Positions 43,074 through 52,161 of a DNA stretch of 64,000 bases are shown here, piece after piece. The stretch's first letter is position 1, and each line of letters opens with the position of its first letter. The translations under genes were made by a program, and so were the position numbers. Below the pieces are notes generated by a model. It ran no database searches, was not told where the DNA came from, and saw nothing but the letters and a program-made list of their open reading frames with translations. Source of the DNA: a bacterium (GTDB taxonomy: Bacteria; Bacillota; Clostridia; Lachnospirales; Lachnospiraceae). The stretch covers positions 77,403-141,402 of the forward strand of contig JAMPGX010000005.1 in assembly GCA_023663725.1 (NCBI GenBank), given 5' to 3'.

Positions 43074-44891
43074 TTGAAACAAAACAGATATTTCAGCTCA
43101 TATATATTGTTAATTGCGTTTTTGCTGCTCATGCTGGCAATCATATCCCTGTTGAGAAAGCAGGACAATAACTACACACAGGCCCAGTTTATCAACGACC
43201 TGGACGGCGGGGCGGTCAAAGAGATTATCATAACTCCCAATCGGGAGGCTCCCACCGGTTATGCCAAGGTAGTGATCGGGGATGTGGTAAAAGAACTCTA
43301 TGCCACGGATATTCGAGAGGTGGAGGCTATCGCCCGAGAGCATGGATATGAGCCTGTGGTTGAAGATATAGAGAGGGAAAGTATATTTCTGACTACCATA
43401 TTGCCGCTGCTGATTATCGTGGCTATGTTCATCTTTTTCTTTATGATGATGAATGCCCAGAACGCGGGCGGCGGCAACAGCAAGATGATGAACTTTGGAA
43501 GGCATCGGGCGGTGAGGCTCTTTGCCGGAGAGAATAAGACGGACTTTGGCATGGTGGCCGGCCTCAAGGAGGAAAAAGAGGAGCTGGAGGAGATCGTTGA
43601 CTTCCTGCGCAATCCTTCCAAATATACCCGCTTGGGCGCCCGTATTCCCAAGGGTGTTCTGCTGGAGGGACCTCCCGGCACAGGCAAGACCCTGCTGGGC
43701 AAGGCCGTGGCAGGCGAGGCGGGAGTCCCCTTTTTCAGTATTTCGGGGTCAGACTTTGTGGAGATGTTCGTGGGCGTAGGCGCCAGCCGCGTGAGAGATT
43801 TGTTTGCCGATGCCAAGAGGAATGCTCCCTGTATCGTCTTTATCGATGAGATTGACGCAGTGGCACGCAGGCGCGGCACAGGTATGGGCGGCGGTCATGA
43901 TGAGAGAGAGCAGACACTCAACCAGCTACTGGTGGAGATGGACGGTTTTGGCGTCAACGAGGGCATTATCGTCATGGCAGCCACCAACCGCGTGGATATA
44001 TTGGACCCCGCAATACTCAGGCCGGGGCGCTTTGACCGCAAGGTGGCTGTGGGACGGCCTGACGTGCGGGGCAGGGAAGAGATACTGAAGGTGCATGCCC
44101 GAAATAAAGCGCTGGCGGAGGATGTGGATCTGGAGCGTGTGGCGCAGACCACAGCGGGCTTTTCCGGCGCAGATCTGGAGAATCTGATGAATGAAGCCGC
44201 GATCAACGCCGCCAAGAAGGACAGGGCCTATGTGCAGCAGGCGGATATAGAGGCCGCTTTCGTCAAGGTGGGTATCGGAGCGGAGAAGAAGAGCCGCATC
44301 ATCTCGGACAAAGAGAAAAAGATTACCGCATACCACGAGGCCGGTCATGCGATCCTGTTTCATGTGCTGCCGGATGTGGGACCGGTCCACACGGTGTCCA
44401 TCATTCCCACCGGTCTGGGAGCGGCGGGTTACACGATGCCCTTGCCGGAGAAGGACGAGATGTTCCTGACCAGGGGAAAGATGATGCAGGATATTATGGT
44501 TTCCCTGGGAGGCCGTATCGCTGAGGAGATCATCTTCAAGGATATCACGACAGGCGCCTCCAGCGATATCAAGAAGGCAACCAAGGAGGCCCGCCGGATG
44601 GTGACCCGCTACGGCATGTCGGATCACATCGGTGTGATCTGCTATGACGATGACGACGACGAGGTGTTTATCGGCAGAGACCTGGCCCATGCCAAGAGTC
44701 ACAGCGAGGCCATTTCTGGAGAGATTGACAGAGAGGTTAAGGCCATTATTGACGAGTGCTATGCCAAGGCAAAGGAACTGATTATGAAGCATGAGGGAGT
44801 CCTGCACAGGTGCGCAGAGCTGCTTTTGGAGAAGGAAAAGATAGGGCAGGAGGAGTTCGAGGCTCTGTTTCAGGCAGTTGAATTGGTATAA
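43074..44891 (+). CDS. ftsH: ATP-dependent zinc metalloprotease FtsH
   Basis: Membrane AAA+ protease that removes damaged membrane and regulatory proteins. From a TTG at 43074 (AGGAGG upstream) it has 605 residues, the normal length: two helices (about 9-27 and 105-127), Walker [14 protein letters not shown], Walker [10 protein letters not shown], the second region of homology [20 protein letters not shown], and zinc motif HEAGH. The frame extends upstream to an ATG at 42963, but that start has no ribosome binding site and adds 37 unusual basic residues. Confidence 0.95.
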   Translation: MKQNRYFSSYILLIAFLLLMLAIISLLRKQDNNYTQAQFINDLDGGAVKEIIITPNREAPTGYAKVVIGDVVKELYATDIREVEAIAREHGYEPVVEDIERESIFLTTILPLLIIVAMFIFFFMMMNAQNAGGGNSKMMNFGRHRAVRLFAGENKTDFGMVAGLKEEKEELEEIVDFLRNPSKYTRLGARIPKGVLLEGPPGTGKTLLGKAVAGEAGVPFFSISGSDFVEMFVGVGASRVRDLFADAKRNAPCIVFIDEIDAVARRRGTGMGGGHDEREQTLNQLLVEMDGFGVNEGIIVMAATNRVDILDPAILRPGRFDRKVAVGRPDVRGREEILKVHARNKALAEDVDLERVAQTTAGFSGADLENLMNEAAINAAKKDRAYVQQADIEAAFVKVGIGAEKKSRIISDKEKKITAYHEAGHAILFHVLPDVGPVHTVSIIPTGLGAAGYTMPLPEKDEMFLTRGKMMQDIMVSLGGRIAEEIIFKDITTGASSDIKKATKEARRMVTRYGMSDHIGVICYDDDDDEVFIGRDLAHAKSHSEAISGEIDREVKAIIDECYAKAKELIMKHEGVLHRCAELLLEKEKIGQEEFEALFQAVELV

Positions 44892-45040
44892 ATGCACAAA
44901 AACAGGTATGCGAATTTGTTATATTTGTGAAAAATGAGTCTATGCAAAATAGAAGGGGCATGGTATTATAATATGCGTAACCCCCCAATACATTATATAG
45001 TTTTTTGCTATACCCCATAAGTAAGAAATACCTTCTCTGA

Positions 45041-45094
45041 AAAAGGGACTGTAAAAATGGAGTAATCCAACTCCGTCTTCACAGTTCCTTTTTC
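45041..45094 (+). terminator. Terminator downstream of ftsH
   Basis: AAAGGGACTGT and ACAGTTCCTTT pair outside, GGAGT/ACTCC inside, followed by TTTTT. About 150 bases after the ftsH stop. The preceding 44892-45040 stretch is AT-rich and shows no gene. Confidence 0.75.
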
Positions 45095-45190
45095 GTTTAT
45101 GTCAACAACTTTGTCCCTTGTGAATTGCGCAGGGAGGTGTCATACTATATATAATTATAGTGAAAGAAAATATTTGGAGAATTAAAAACA

Positions 45191-45283
45191 GGTGAAGTTG
45201 CGAAGGTGCTTGAGAGCAAATTTCATGAGGTTTTTTACGAATGAAATTTGTCTCTCCCAGGGATGCGCCGAAGGAACTTCACC
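45191..45283. repeat. Solitary 93-bp palindromic element
   Basis: An imperfect palindrome: GGTGAAGTT/AACTTCACC at the ends, GGTGC/GCGCC next, then GAGAGCAAATTTCAT facing ATGAAATTTGTCTCTC around a 14-base loop. It is not coding: an upstream frame from 45192 runs through it into the next gene but is a palindrome artefact. The rest of the 435-base gap between ftsH and the next gene holds only the terminator. It resembles a small transposon-like repeat or a structured RNA leader for the downstream gene. Confidence 0.55.
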
Positions 45284-45326
45284 CTTTAGAGCTATCGCGC
45301 AGCGATTAAAAATAGGAGGGAAAGAT

Positions 45327-45626
45327 ATGAGGAATAGGGTTGTACGTGTAGCATGCGCTGTAATGCTTTCGGCATTGATGACGGTCACAGCGGCGATTCC
45401 GGTGCTGGCAGCTTGCGGTAACAGTCACACGATTGTTAATGGCGAGGTCCATAAGGTATATACATACGCCGACGCAAATAAGCATCGGGTTGAAGAAACA
45501 ACTACGGGTAGATGTACTGCGTGTGGAGAAGAGGTTAGTATCAAAAATACTTATGACCGTGCGCACACTCCTGATGCCAATGGGGTATGCACAGAGTGCC
45601 GTTATCAGGTGTGGCATCGTCCCTGA
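45327..45626 (+). CDS. Small secreted protein with two cysteine pairs
   Basis: A 99-residue protein with a signal peptide (about 1-29, ending IPVLAA-C) and two Cys pairs, RCTACGEE and GVCTECRY, that could bind a metal. AGGAGGG lies before ATG 45327; the upstream in-frame start at 45192 lies in the palindrome. A terminator follows, so it is a single-gene unit. Family unknown. Confidence 0.7.
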   Translation: MRNRVVRVACAVMLSALMTVTAAIPVLAACGNSHTIVNGEVHKVYTYADANKHRVEETTTGRCTACGEEVSIKNTYDRAHTPDANGVCTECRYQVWHRP

Positions 45627-45659
45627 GGTTTGCGGATGCAATATACACATAGCCAGGGG

Positions 45660-45686
45660 CCGGAAGGGTATATCCTTCCGGTTTTT
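45660..45686 (+). terminator. Intrinsic terminator
   Basis: CCGGAAGG and CCTTCCGG form a perfect eight-base stem with a six-base loop and a T5 tract, 33 bases after the stop of the small secreted protein. Confidence 0.85.
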
Positions 45687-45713
45687 GGTATGGGCAGGAT
45701 GGAGGGAATGGCG

Positions 45714-47123
45714 ATGAGAGGGATGAGGCGATGGAATCGGTGGAAGCGCACAGCTACAATGGCAGTACTTGTATCTGCGCTGATTCTGGCGGGATGTGGC
45801 AGGGAGACGCCTGGGAGCGGGGAGGAGACGGTTGGGAGCACAGGGGAAGCCCCAGATCAGACAGTGTCTGCGGAAGTGCAGGGATCGGAAGCGGATAAAC
45901 AGGAGGCGGAGAGAAGCTTTCAATATGATGCGATCAGACTGTACGGCGGAGTAGGGGGACTGCCGCCCGTCATAGGGGAGGAACAGGCTGTGGCGGAGGG
46001 CAGGACCGTTGTGACGCTGCAGACATCCTGGGTGAACGCTTGGCTGAAATATTCAGTCGCGGGATTCAACCGGCAGAGCGAGGAGTACTTCATCAAGATT
46101 GATCGGGACGGTGATGAGGATCGGCTATCCGTGGAGCTCATGGCGGGGAGGGGACCGGACATCATTGGCGGGGATATGCTTGAAGCCGGTGAGAGCATCC
46201 TGAAGAAAGGGGTGGTGGTGGATCTGGCGTCAGGGCTGGACGCCATGGGGATCACGGACGAGGATTACTTCCCGTCCGTGCGCGCGCTGCGTATGGGCGA
46301 AGGGGTATATGGGATATGTCCCTTCGCCAGTCCAACGGGGCTCTGGATACGGGAATCGGTGCTGGGCAGCAGGGAAAAGCCGGATATCGAGACCCTGGTG
46401 GAGAAGCTCTACACCTACCCGGATCAGGAGGCGGTGTGGTGGACCAATGCAAAGCCCGAGTTTATACTGGAGCATCTGCTGTCCGGCTCGCAAGACCTGT
46501 GGGGGATGATCGACTGGGAGAGCGGGACATGTGATTTCTCAGGGGAATTGTTTGCCAAGATTCTGGAAGTGACGAAGCGCTATGCGGATCCGGACGGAAA
46601 GGGGGATCTTGAAAAAAACATCGTATTTTTCTATACTCCCACAAATGATTCGCCCAAGGAGCTGGAAAATGAGGGGAAGGTGATTATAGATTTTCTCTTT
46701 GACGATGGGAACTATCCCTATTATGATACTGGGCTGAATGTGTTGATGCTGAACGCGAATTCGCAGCATCTGGAGGGAGCCTGGAAGTTCGTGGAATATC
46801 TCTTGGGTGAGGACGGGCAGGGCTATGCCACAAGTATGATGGGCACGTCAGCCAACAGGGAGATGGCCAGGAGCTTTGCGGCATATGAGCTAAAAATGCT
46901 TGAGGAGGGAAGGATGGAGACCACGGCCGATATCACGCCGGAGGCATTCGAGGAACTCTTCGCCTATGCGGACCGGGCGCGTTATGTTCCCCTGCGCACC
47001 AAGGATATCCTTAAAATCATATATGAGGAAGCCCAGACCTTCTGCAGCGGAGGCAAGTCGCTGGAGGAGGTGCGCAGTGTCATTCAGAACAGGGTGCAGC
47101 TATATATCAGTGAGACGATGTGA
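45714..47123 (+). CDS. Extracellular sugar-binding lipoprotein (ABC transporter type), orphan
   Basis: A 469-residue solute-binding protein of family 1 type. The lipobox is LAGC with Cys28; an acidic linker follows to about residue 75, then the periplasmic-binding fold with GRGPDIIGGDML near 150 and NSQHLEGAWKFVEYLL near 350. ATG 45714 is chosen because GGAGGG lies seven bases before it. No permease or ATPase gene is adjacent, so it must use a distant transporter or act as a sensor. Its neighbour, a GH13 enzyme without signal peptide, suggests malto-oligosaccharide uptake, but that is inference. Confidence 0.85.
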   Translation: MRGMRRWNRWKRTATMAVLVSALILAGCGRETPGSGEETVGSTGEAPDQTVSAEVQGSEADKQEAERSFQYDAIRLYGGVGGLPPVIGEEQAVAEGRTVVTLQTSWVNAWLKYSVAGFNRQSEEYFIKIDRDGDEDRLSVELMAGRGPDIIGGDMLEAGESILKKGVVVDLASGLDAMGITDEDYFPSVRALRMGEGVYGICPFASPTGLWIRESVLGSREKPDIETLVEKLYTYPDQEAVWWTNAKPEFILEHLLSGSQDLWGMIDWESGTCDFSGELFAKILEVTKRYADPDGKGDLEKNIVFFYTPTNDSPKELENEGKVIIDFLFDDGNYPYYDTGLNVLMLNANSQHLEGAWKFVEYLLGEDGQGYATSMMGTSANREMARSFAAYELKMLEEGRMETTADITPEAFEELFAYADRARYVPLRTKDILKIIYEEAQTFCSGGKSLEEVRSVIQNRVQLYISETM

Positions 47124-47184
47124 CTCTGTAGAGTCAACAACCTGTATAAAATAATAGAATGGAGGAAATACCTACAAAAGTATC

Positions 47185-47200
47185 CGGTACTATAGTACCG
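47185..47200. promoter_or_regulatory. Perfect 16-bp palindrome upstream of the GH13 gene
   Basis: CGGTACTATAGTACCG is fully self-complementary and ends 16 bases before the -35 box. This position suits an activator or repressor operator. Another perfect inverted repeat, TGACTCTGTAGAGTCA, overlaps the previous stop codon at 47121-47136. Confidence 0.5.
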
Positions 47201-47216
47201 AAAAAGACCCCAATAC

Positions 47217-47245
47217 TTGCATAAAAGCGTAGAATCTATTAAAAT
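47217..47245 (+). promoter_or_regulatory. Promoter of the GH13 gene
   Basis: TTGCAT (47217-47222) and TAAAAT (47240-47245) with exactly 17 bases between, about 73 bases before the start codon. Confidence 0.7.
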
Positions 47246-47317
47246 AGAAATGATATTCAATCAACAAGATTGATGCTATATCATAGGTTAGCCTGTGATA
47301 TGCGGAAAGAGGGTAGC

Positions 47318-49417
47318 ATGGATATCGATCACATACGCAAAGTGGAAGAGAAACAGCTATATATGGCGACAATGCGGCCTGTCTTCAACAAAAGAGGTCT
47401 TTATTCCGATACCACGGAGGACTATGTATCTCCGATGGAGCCAGCGCCGTATGACAAGGTAACGATACGATTTAGGACAGCAACACACAATGTGGACCGA
47501 GTGTTTTTTGTCAGCAAGGGCCAGCGTTATCTGATGAATCGGGTGGAATCAGATGGGCTTTTTGACTATTACGCTCATGAGGTTCAACTGGATAATGAGA
47601 AGCTCACCTATCACTTTGAGGTGGTGGCTGGAAAAATATTTGGTATCTATGACGTGAGGGGACTGGCCAGGGATGTCAATGAATACTATGACTTTGTGAT
47701 ACTGCCTGGATTTAAGACGCCGAAGTGGGCTAAGGGCGCGGTTATGTATCAGATCTATGTGGATCGGTTTTGTAACGGGGATCCCTCCAACGATGTCCTG
47801 ACGGATGAATACTGTTATATCGGGGAGCATGTAAACCGCGTGGAGGACTGGAGCCGTTATCCGGCTCAGATGGATGTGAGGGCATTCTATGGCGGCGATC
47901 TGCAGGGCGTGCTGGATAAGATGGACTATCTGCAGGAGCTGGGCATAGAGGTGATCTATTTTAATCCCCTCTTTGTATCCCCGTCCAACCATAAATATGA
48001 TATTCAGGACTATGACTATATTGATCCTCATTTTGGCCGTATTGTCAGCGACGAAGGCAATCTGCTGGTTCCCGGTGACAAGGACAACAGCCATGCGAGC
48101 AGGTATATTGACCGTGTGACGAACAAGGCCAATCTGGAGGCAAGCAACCAGATGTTTATTCAGGTGGTGGAGGAGGCGCACCGTCGGGGTATGCGCGTTA
48201 TTCTGGACGGCGTATTCAACCACTGTGGCTCTTTTAACAAGTGGATGGACCGAGAGAGGATATATGAGCATGCGCCGGGATATGAGAAGGGGGCCTATGT
48301 GTCTGAATCCAGTCCCTATAGAGATTATTTCGCCTTTAGTAGCAACAGCTGGCCTTACAATAAGGATTATGACGGCTGGTGGGGGCATGACACTCTGCCC
48401 AAGCTGAATTATGAAGGCTCCAGAGCCCTGTATGATTATGTCCTGCAGGTTGCTGCGAAATGGGTATCCGCTCCCTATAACGCGGATGGCTGGCGTCTGG
48501 ACGTGGCAGCGGATCTTGGACACAGTCCCGAATTCAATCACCGCTTCTGGCAGGATTTTCGTCGGGTCGTCAAGGAGGCCAACCCGGAGGCAATCATTCT
48601 GGCAGAGCACTATGGAAATACCAGGGAGTGGCTGCAGGGCAACGAGTGGGATACGGTCATGAACTATGATGCCTTTATGGAGCCAATTACCTGGTTCTTG
48701 ACGGGTATGGAGAAGCACAGCGATGACTTTCGGGAGGATCTGTTGGGGAATGCGGACAGCTTCTGGGGAGCCATGAGGCATCACAGCTCCAATCTGACGA
48801 TGCCCAGTTGGCAGGTGGCCATGAATGAGCTGTCTAACCATGATCATTCCCGTTTTCTCACCCGTACCAATCACAAGGTGGGGCGAATCAGCACTCTGGG
48901 TCCGGAGGCGGCCAATCAGGGGATAAATAAAGCTGTATTTCGCATTGCGGTGGTGATGCAGATGACATGGGTCGGCGCACCCACGATCTACTATGGAGAT
49001 GAGGCGGGGCTGTGCGGTTTTACGGACCCTGACAACAGAAGGACCTATCCATGGGGTAATGAGGACCATGAGATGATCGATTTCCACAAGAAGATCATAG
49101 GAGTACACAAGAGCCAGCAGGAGTTAAAGACGGGATCGATAAAGTATATTGATTCGGATTATAACTATCTGGCCTACGGCAGATTCACGCGGCAGGGGCA
49201 AAGTGTGATCCTGATCAACAACAACAAGACGGAGCTGGAGAAAGAGGTTACAGTCTGGGAGGCCAACATTCCTCGCACCGGCGCTATGCTGCAGCTGATA
49301 CAGACCTCGGAGGAGGGCTATTCCACAGAGCCCAGGGAATATGAGATTTATGCTGGCAAGATCAGGATCGTGTTGCCTGCATTTTCAGCGGTTATCCTGA
49401 AATACAGGAAATTATGA
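47318..49417 (+). CDS. GH13 neopullulanase/maltogenic amylase-type glycosidase
   Basis: A 700-residue enzyme with no signal peptide, so cytoplasmic. An N-terminal CBM34-like beta domain (residues 25-130) leads to the catalytic barrel from KGAVMYQIYVDRFCNGD. The catalytic Asp is in GWRLDVAADLG near 392, the acid Glu in IILAEHYG near 429, and NHDHSR holds the third Asp near 508. A C-terminal beta domain ends the protein. It likely hydrolyses maltodextrins or pullulan fragments after uptake. AAAGAGGG lies before the ATG; the upstream frame start at 47270 is unsupported. Confidence 0.93.
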   Translation: MDIDHIRKVEEKQLYMATMRPVFNKRGLYSDTTEDYVSPMEPAPYDKVTIRFRTATHNVDRVFFVSKGQRYLMNRVESDGLFDYYAHEVQLDNEKLTYHFEVVAGKIFGIYDVRGLARDVNEYYDFVILPGFKTPKWAKGAVMYQIYVDRFCNGDPSNDVLTDEYCYIGEHVNRVEDWSRYPAQMDVRAFYGGDLQGVLDKMDYLQELGIEVIYFNPLFVSPSNHKYDIQDYDYIDPHFGRIVSDEGNLLVPGDKDNSHASRYIDRVTNKANLEASNQMFIQVVEEAHRRGMRVILDGVFNHCGSFNKWMDRERIYEHAPGYEKGAYVSESSPYRDYFAFSSNSWPYNKDYDGWWGHDTLPKLNYEGSRALYDYVLQVAAKWVSAPYNADGWRLDVAADLGHSPEFNHRFWQDFRRVVKEANPEAIILAEHYGNTREWLQGNEWDTVMNYDAFMEPITWFLTGMEKHSDDFREDLLGNADSFWGAMRHHSSNLTMPSWQVAMNELSNHDHSRFLTRTNHKVGRISTLGPEAANQGINKAVFRIAVVMQMTWVGAPTIYYGDEAGLCGFTDPDNRRTYPWGNEDHEMIDFHKKIIGVHKSQQELKTGSIKYIDSDYNYLAYGRFTRQGQSVILINNNKTELEKEVTVWEANIPRTGAMLQLIQTSEEGYSTEPREYEIYAGKIRIVLPAFSAVILKYRKL

Positions 49418-49495
49418 CGCGGCTTTTATTGCCGGGCGGGTGGGTGCTGCTTTTCACACGGTGGCCAGCAGGCGCGATTGCCTCTCAAAATATGG

Positions 49496-49524
49496 TTGCA
49501 TTTTAAGGGGACATATGCTACAAT
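49496..49524 (+). promoter_or_regulatory. Promoter of the tRNA pair
   Basis: TTGCAT (49496-49501) and TACAAT (49519-49524) with a 17-base spacer, about 31 bases before the mature tRNA-Tyr. Confidence 0.75.
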
Positions 49525-49555
49525 AGCTTAGGTCAGAGTAGCGGTATCTGCTTAT

Positions 49556-49637
49556 GGATGGATTCCCGAGTGGCCAAAGGGGACAGACTGTAAATCTGCT
49601 GCAAATTGCTTCGGTGGTTCGAATCCACCTCCATCCA
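49556..49637 (+). tRNA. tRNA-Tyr (GTA)
   Basis: Acceptor arms GGATGGA and TCCATCC pair; the anticodon loop CTGTAAA gives GTA; a long variable arm and GGTTCGAATCC T-arm follow. The discriminator is A and CCA is not encoded. Confidence 0.95.
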
Positions 49638-49708
49638 GTTGCATTTCCTGATGTGGAGGTGCATAGTATATAGGGCAGGCGAATAGTATGGCCTGTCATA
49701 AGGCGTCG

Positions 49709-49792
49709 GCTGGTGTGGCGGAATAGGCAGACGCAAGGGACTTAAAATCCCTCGGTGGCAACACCGTGCCGGTTCAAGTCCGGCCACCAGCA
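49709..49792 (+). tRNA. tRNA-Leu (TAA)
   Basis: Acceptor arms GCTGGTG and CACCAGC pair; the anticodon loop CTTAAAA gives TAA. The variable arm CTCGGTGGCAACACCGTG forms the type II stem, and GGTTCAAGTCC the T-arm. Discriminator A, no encoded CCA. It is in the same transcript as tRNA-Tyr. Confidence 0.95.
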
Positions 49793-49801
49793 GTCATTTA
49801 G

Positions 49802-49840
49802 GGGACCCGTATTAGTTGATAAACTGGTGCGGGTTCTTTG
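49802..49840 (+). terminator. Likely terminator of the tRNA operon
   Basis: GGACCCG and CGGGTTC (one G-U pair) around a 20-base AT-rich loop, followed by TTTGGTT. It begins ten bases after tRNA-Leu and lies before the GH10 ribosome binding site. Confidence 0.6.
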
Positions 49841-49879
49841 GTTATATAGAAAAAGGCATAGCGGAAAGGAGATTCAGCG

Positions 49880-51259
49880 ATGAATAGAAGGGGAAAGGCA
49901 AAAAAGATGCTTCTGGTAATGTTTGGCGTCTGTCTGGCGCTGGCTGTGTCAGGCTGTGGCACTGAGGAGGCAGTTCGCAATGCGGATGGAAACGCAGTGA
50001 CACAGGAGTCGGATACACAGGAAGAGGTGGATATCCGCGATGATGCGGCTCCCTCGGAGGAGTCTGGTCTGGAGGAGTCTGTACCGGAGGAGGCACTGAC
50101 GGAGGAGGAGCTCTACTGGCGGGAGGTGCTCGCGGAGTTCGAGGACAGCGACTATGACCTGACAGCCGCCCTGACAGAGCCGGCTCTGAAGGATCTGTGC
50201 GGCAAGTATTTTACCCTGGGCGTGGGCATTAACGGCAGCACGCTTGAGAATCAGACGTTGAATATGCCGGAGTATATGGCGGTTGTGAGAAAGCATTTTA
50301 ACAGCTGCACGATGACAAATCTGATGAAGAGCGCATATATCCTTGATCAGCAGGGCTCTCAGCAGAGCGCGCAGGAGGGGGATGGCAGTCCTGTTTTATC
50401 CTATGAGTGTATTGACCCCACGCTGGAATGGTGTCAGGCCAACGGTATGCGGATGCGGGGGCATACGCTGGTATGGCATGCTCAGGCTCCGGATTGGTTT
50501 TTCCGGCAGGGATACGACAATGAGGGGGAATATGTGGATCGGGAGACCATGCTCTCACGCATGGAGAGCTATATCTGTCAGCTGATGACCCATGTGCAGG
50601 ACAATTATCCCGGCGTCGTGTACTGCTGGGATGTAGTGAATGAGGCAGTGGACCCTGACAAGGGCGACAGGGACAGTTCATTCCTCTGTCGCATGGAGAA
50701 TGACGGCGCGCCCAATCCCTGGTATGTCACCATAGGGGAGGATTATGTGGAAATGGCTTTCACATATGCCCGCAAATACGCCGCGCAGGATGTCAAGCTG
50801 TTCTACAATGACTTCAATACGTTCCAGACACCCAAAAGGGATGCGATCTATAATCTTTGCCAGTCGTTGAAGGAGAAAGGGCTCATAGACGGTATCGGTA
50901 TGCAGGGGTACTGGGGAGTGGATTATCCTAACGACGGCGCATTGGAGCTGGCTATCCGCAAGTTCGCGGAGCTGGAGCTGGAGCTTCATATTACGGAATT
51001 GTCTGTGGGAGTCAGCGAGGAGAACGAGAAGAGCTTTACTGAGCAGGGACAGCGGTATGGCGCCATCTTCATGTTGCTGGAAAAGCTGGACAAGGAGGGG
51101 GGCGGCTGTGCCGACATTACCAATGTAACTTTTTTTGGCCTGATCGATCACTATCGCGAGGGAGACACGACCAACTCTCGGCTGTTTGACTCCGATTACC
51201 AACCCAAACTCGCGTTTACCAGGGTGAAGAATATGCTCAAGACAGTGTATGAGCAGTGA
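49880..51259 (+). CDS. GH10 lipoprotein, divergent xylanase
   Basis: A 459-residue lipoprotein (lipobox VSGC, Cys26). An acidic Glu-rich linker leads to the GH10 barrel from about residue 110. GHTLVWHAQAPDWFF, the acid/base Glu in WDVVNEAVD, NDFNTF, GMQGYWG and the nucleophile Glu in ELHITELSVG are all present, so it should be active. The first substrate loop is changed: the family's ENEMKW-type motif reads TNLMKS here. No extra carbohydrate-binding domain is seen. It is the second GH10 in the window and differs from the first in anchoring and domain layout. Confidence 0.9.
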   Translation: MNRRGKAKKMLLVMFGVCLALAVSGCGTEEAVRNADGNAVTQESDTQEEVDIRDDAAPSEESGLEESVPEEALTEEELYWREVLAEFEDSDYDLTAALTEPALKDLCGKYFTLGVGINGSTLENQTLNMPEYMAVVRKHFNSCTMTNLMKSAYILDQQGSQQSAQEGDGSPVLSYECIDPTLEWCQANGMRMRGHTLVWHAQAPDWFFRQGYDNEGEYVDRETMLSRMESYICQLMTHVQDNYPGVVYCWDVVNEAVDPDKGDRDSSFLCRMENDGAPNPWYVTIGEDYVEMAFTYARKYAAQDVKLFYNDFNTFQTPKRDAIYNLCQSLKEKGLIDGIGMQGYWGVDYPNDGALELAIRKFAELELELHITELSVGVSEENEKSFTEQGQRYGAIFMLLEKLDKEGGGCADITNVTFFGLIDHYREGDTTNSRLFDSDYQPKLAFTRVKNMLKTVYEQ

Positions 51260-51449
51260 TGATACCCGCAAGCTGTTTTTGTGGGCGGCGGGCGCATGAA
51301 TTTTCCTGATTCTGTATGAAATGGTATGTTTTCGGTTATATTGAGAACAGAGCAATATCGTTCATCTCAGTGGCGCTGGCATGTCGGGAATGTCCCGTTA
51401 TGCCCAGCGCAGGCAGGGGTAGCGGGATATCAATCAGGAGGAGACAGAC

Positions 51450-51989
51450 ATGAGCAACAAGTACGCAGGCACACAGACGGAGGATAATTTGAAAGCCGCT
51501 TTTGCGGGGGAATCGCAGGCCTATACCAAGTATACCCACTTTGCGTCCTCAGCCAGAAAAGAGGGCTACCAACAGATCGCGGCCATCTTTCAGGAGACGG
51601 CAAACAACGAGAAGGAACACGCCAAGCTCTGGCTGGAGGCGCTGCAGGACATCGGCAGTGCTGCAAACAATCTGGCGGTGGCAGCGGACGGTGAGAATTT
51701 TGAGTGGACGGAGATGTACGACGAATTCGCCAAGACAGCGGAGAAGGAAGGCTTTCCCGAACTGGCGGCCAAATTCCGGCTGGTGGCGGATGTGGAGAAG
51801 CATCACGAGGAGAGATACCGCGCGCTGCTGGAGAATGTGGAGACGGCGACCGTGTTTGAAAAGAGCGAGGTCAAGGTGTGGGTATGCCGCAACTGCGGAC
51901 ATATCGTGGTGGGCACCAGCGCGCCGGAGGTGTGTCCGGTATGTCTTCATCCCAAGGCTTATTTCGAGATCTATGCGGAGAACTATTAA
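51450..51989 (+). CDS. rbr: Rubrerythrin
   Basis: A 179-residue peroxide-scavenging protein of anaerobes. The ferritin-like diiron domain carries the Glu motifs [12 protein letters not shown] and [13 protein letters not shown], then [11 protein letters not shown]. The C-terminal rubredoxin-like domain has VCRNCGHI and VCPVCLHP, holding one FeS4-type iron. AGGAGGAG is ahead of the ATG. Confidence 0.97.
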   Translation: MSNKYAGTQTEDNLKAAFAGESQAYTKYTHFASSARKEGYQQIAAIFQETANNEKEHAKLWLEALQDIGSAANNLAVAADGENFEWTEMYDEFAKTAEKEGFPELAAKFRLVADVEKHHEERYRALLENVETATVFEKSEVKVWVCRNCGHIVVGTSAPEVCPVCLHPKAYFEIYAENY

Positions 51990-52012
51990 GGAGCGGCAAC
52001 ACGCTCCTTTTT
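51988..52012 (+). terminator. Intrinsic terminator of rubrerythrin
   Basis: AGGAGCG and CGCTCCT with a six-base loop and a TTTTT tail; the stem begins within the stop codon. Confidence 0.88.
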
Positions 52013-52161
52013 GGGTGAGGAAACAGGGAAGCGCAATCGCAATGTTACATAAAGCACGGGGAATGCGGTTTCTTTTTGCATTGATATGGGGTAGAATAGT
52101 ATTACAGACAGAACAATAGAATTGTTGTCTGAAACCGGATGGATATTATGAGGGCTCAGAG

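Noticed and set aside
45192-45326. Upstream extension of the small secreted protein
   Set aside because: The extension is the palindromic repeat read through; the real signal peptide begins at 45327 behind AGGAGGG.
47549-49108. 519-codon minus-strand ORF antisense to the GH13 gene
   Set aside because: Same reason: the plus strand encodes all GH13 catalytic motifs, and the reverse product has no recognisable domain or ribosome binding site.
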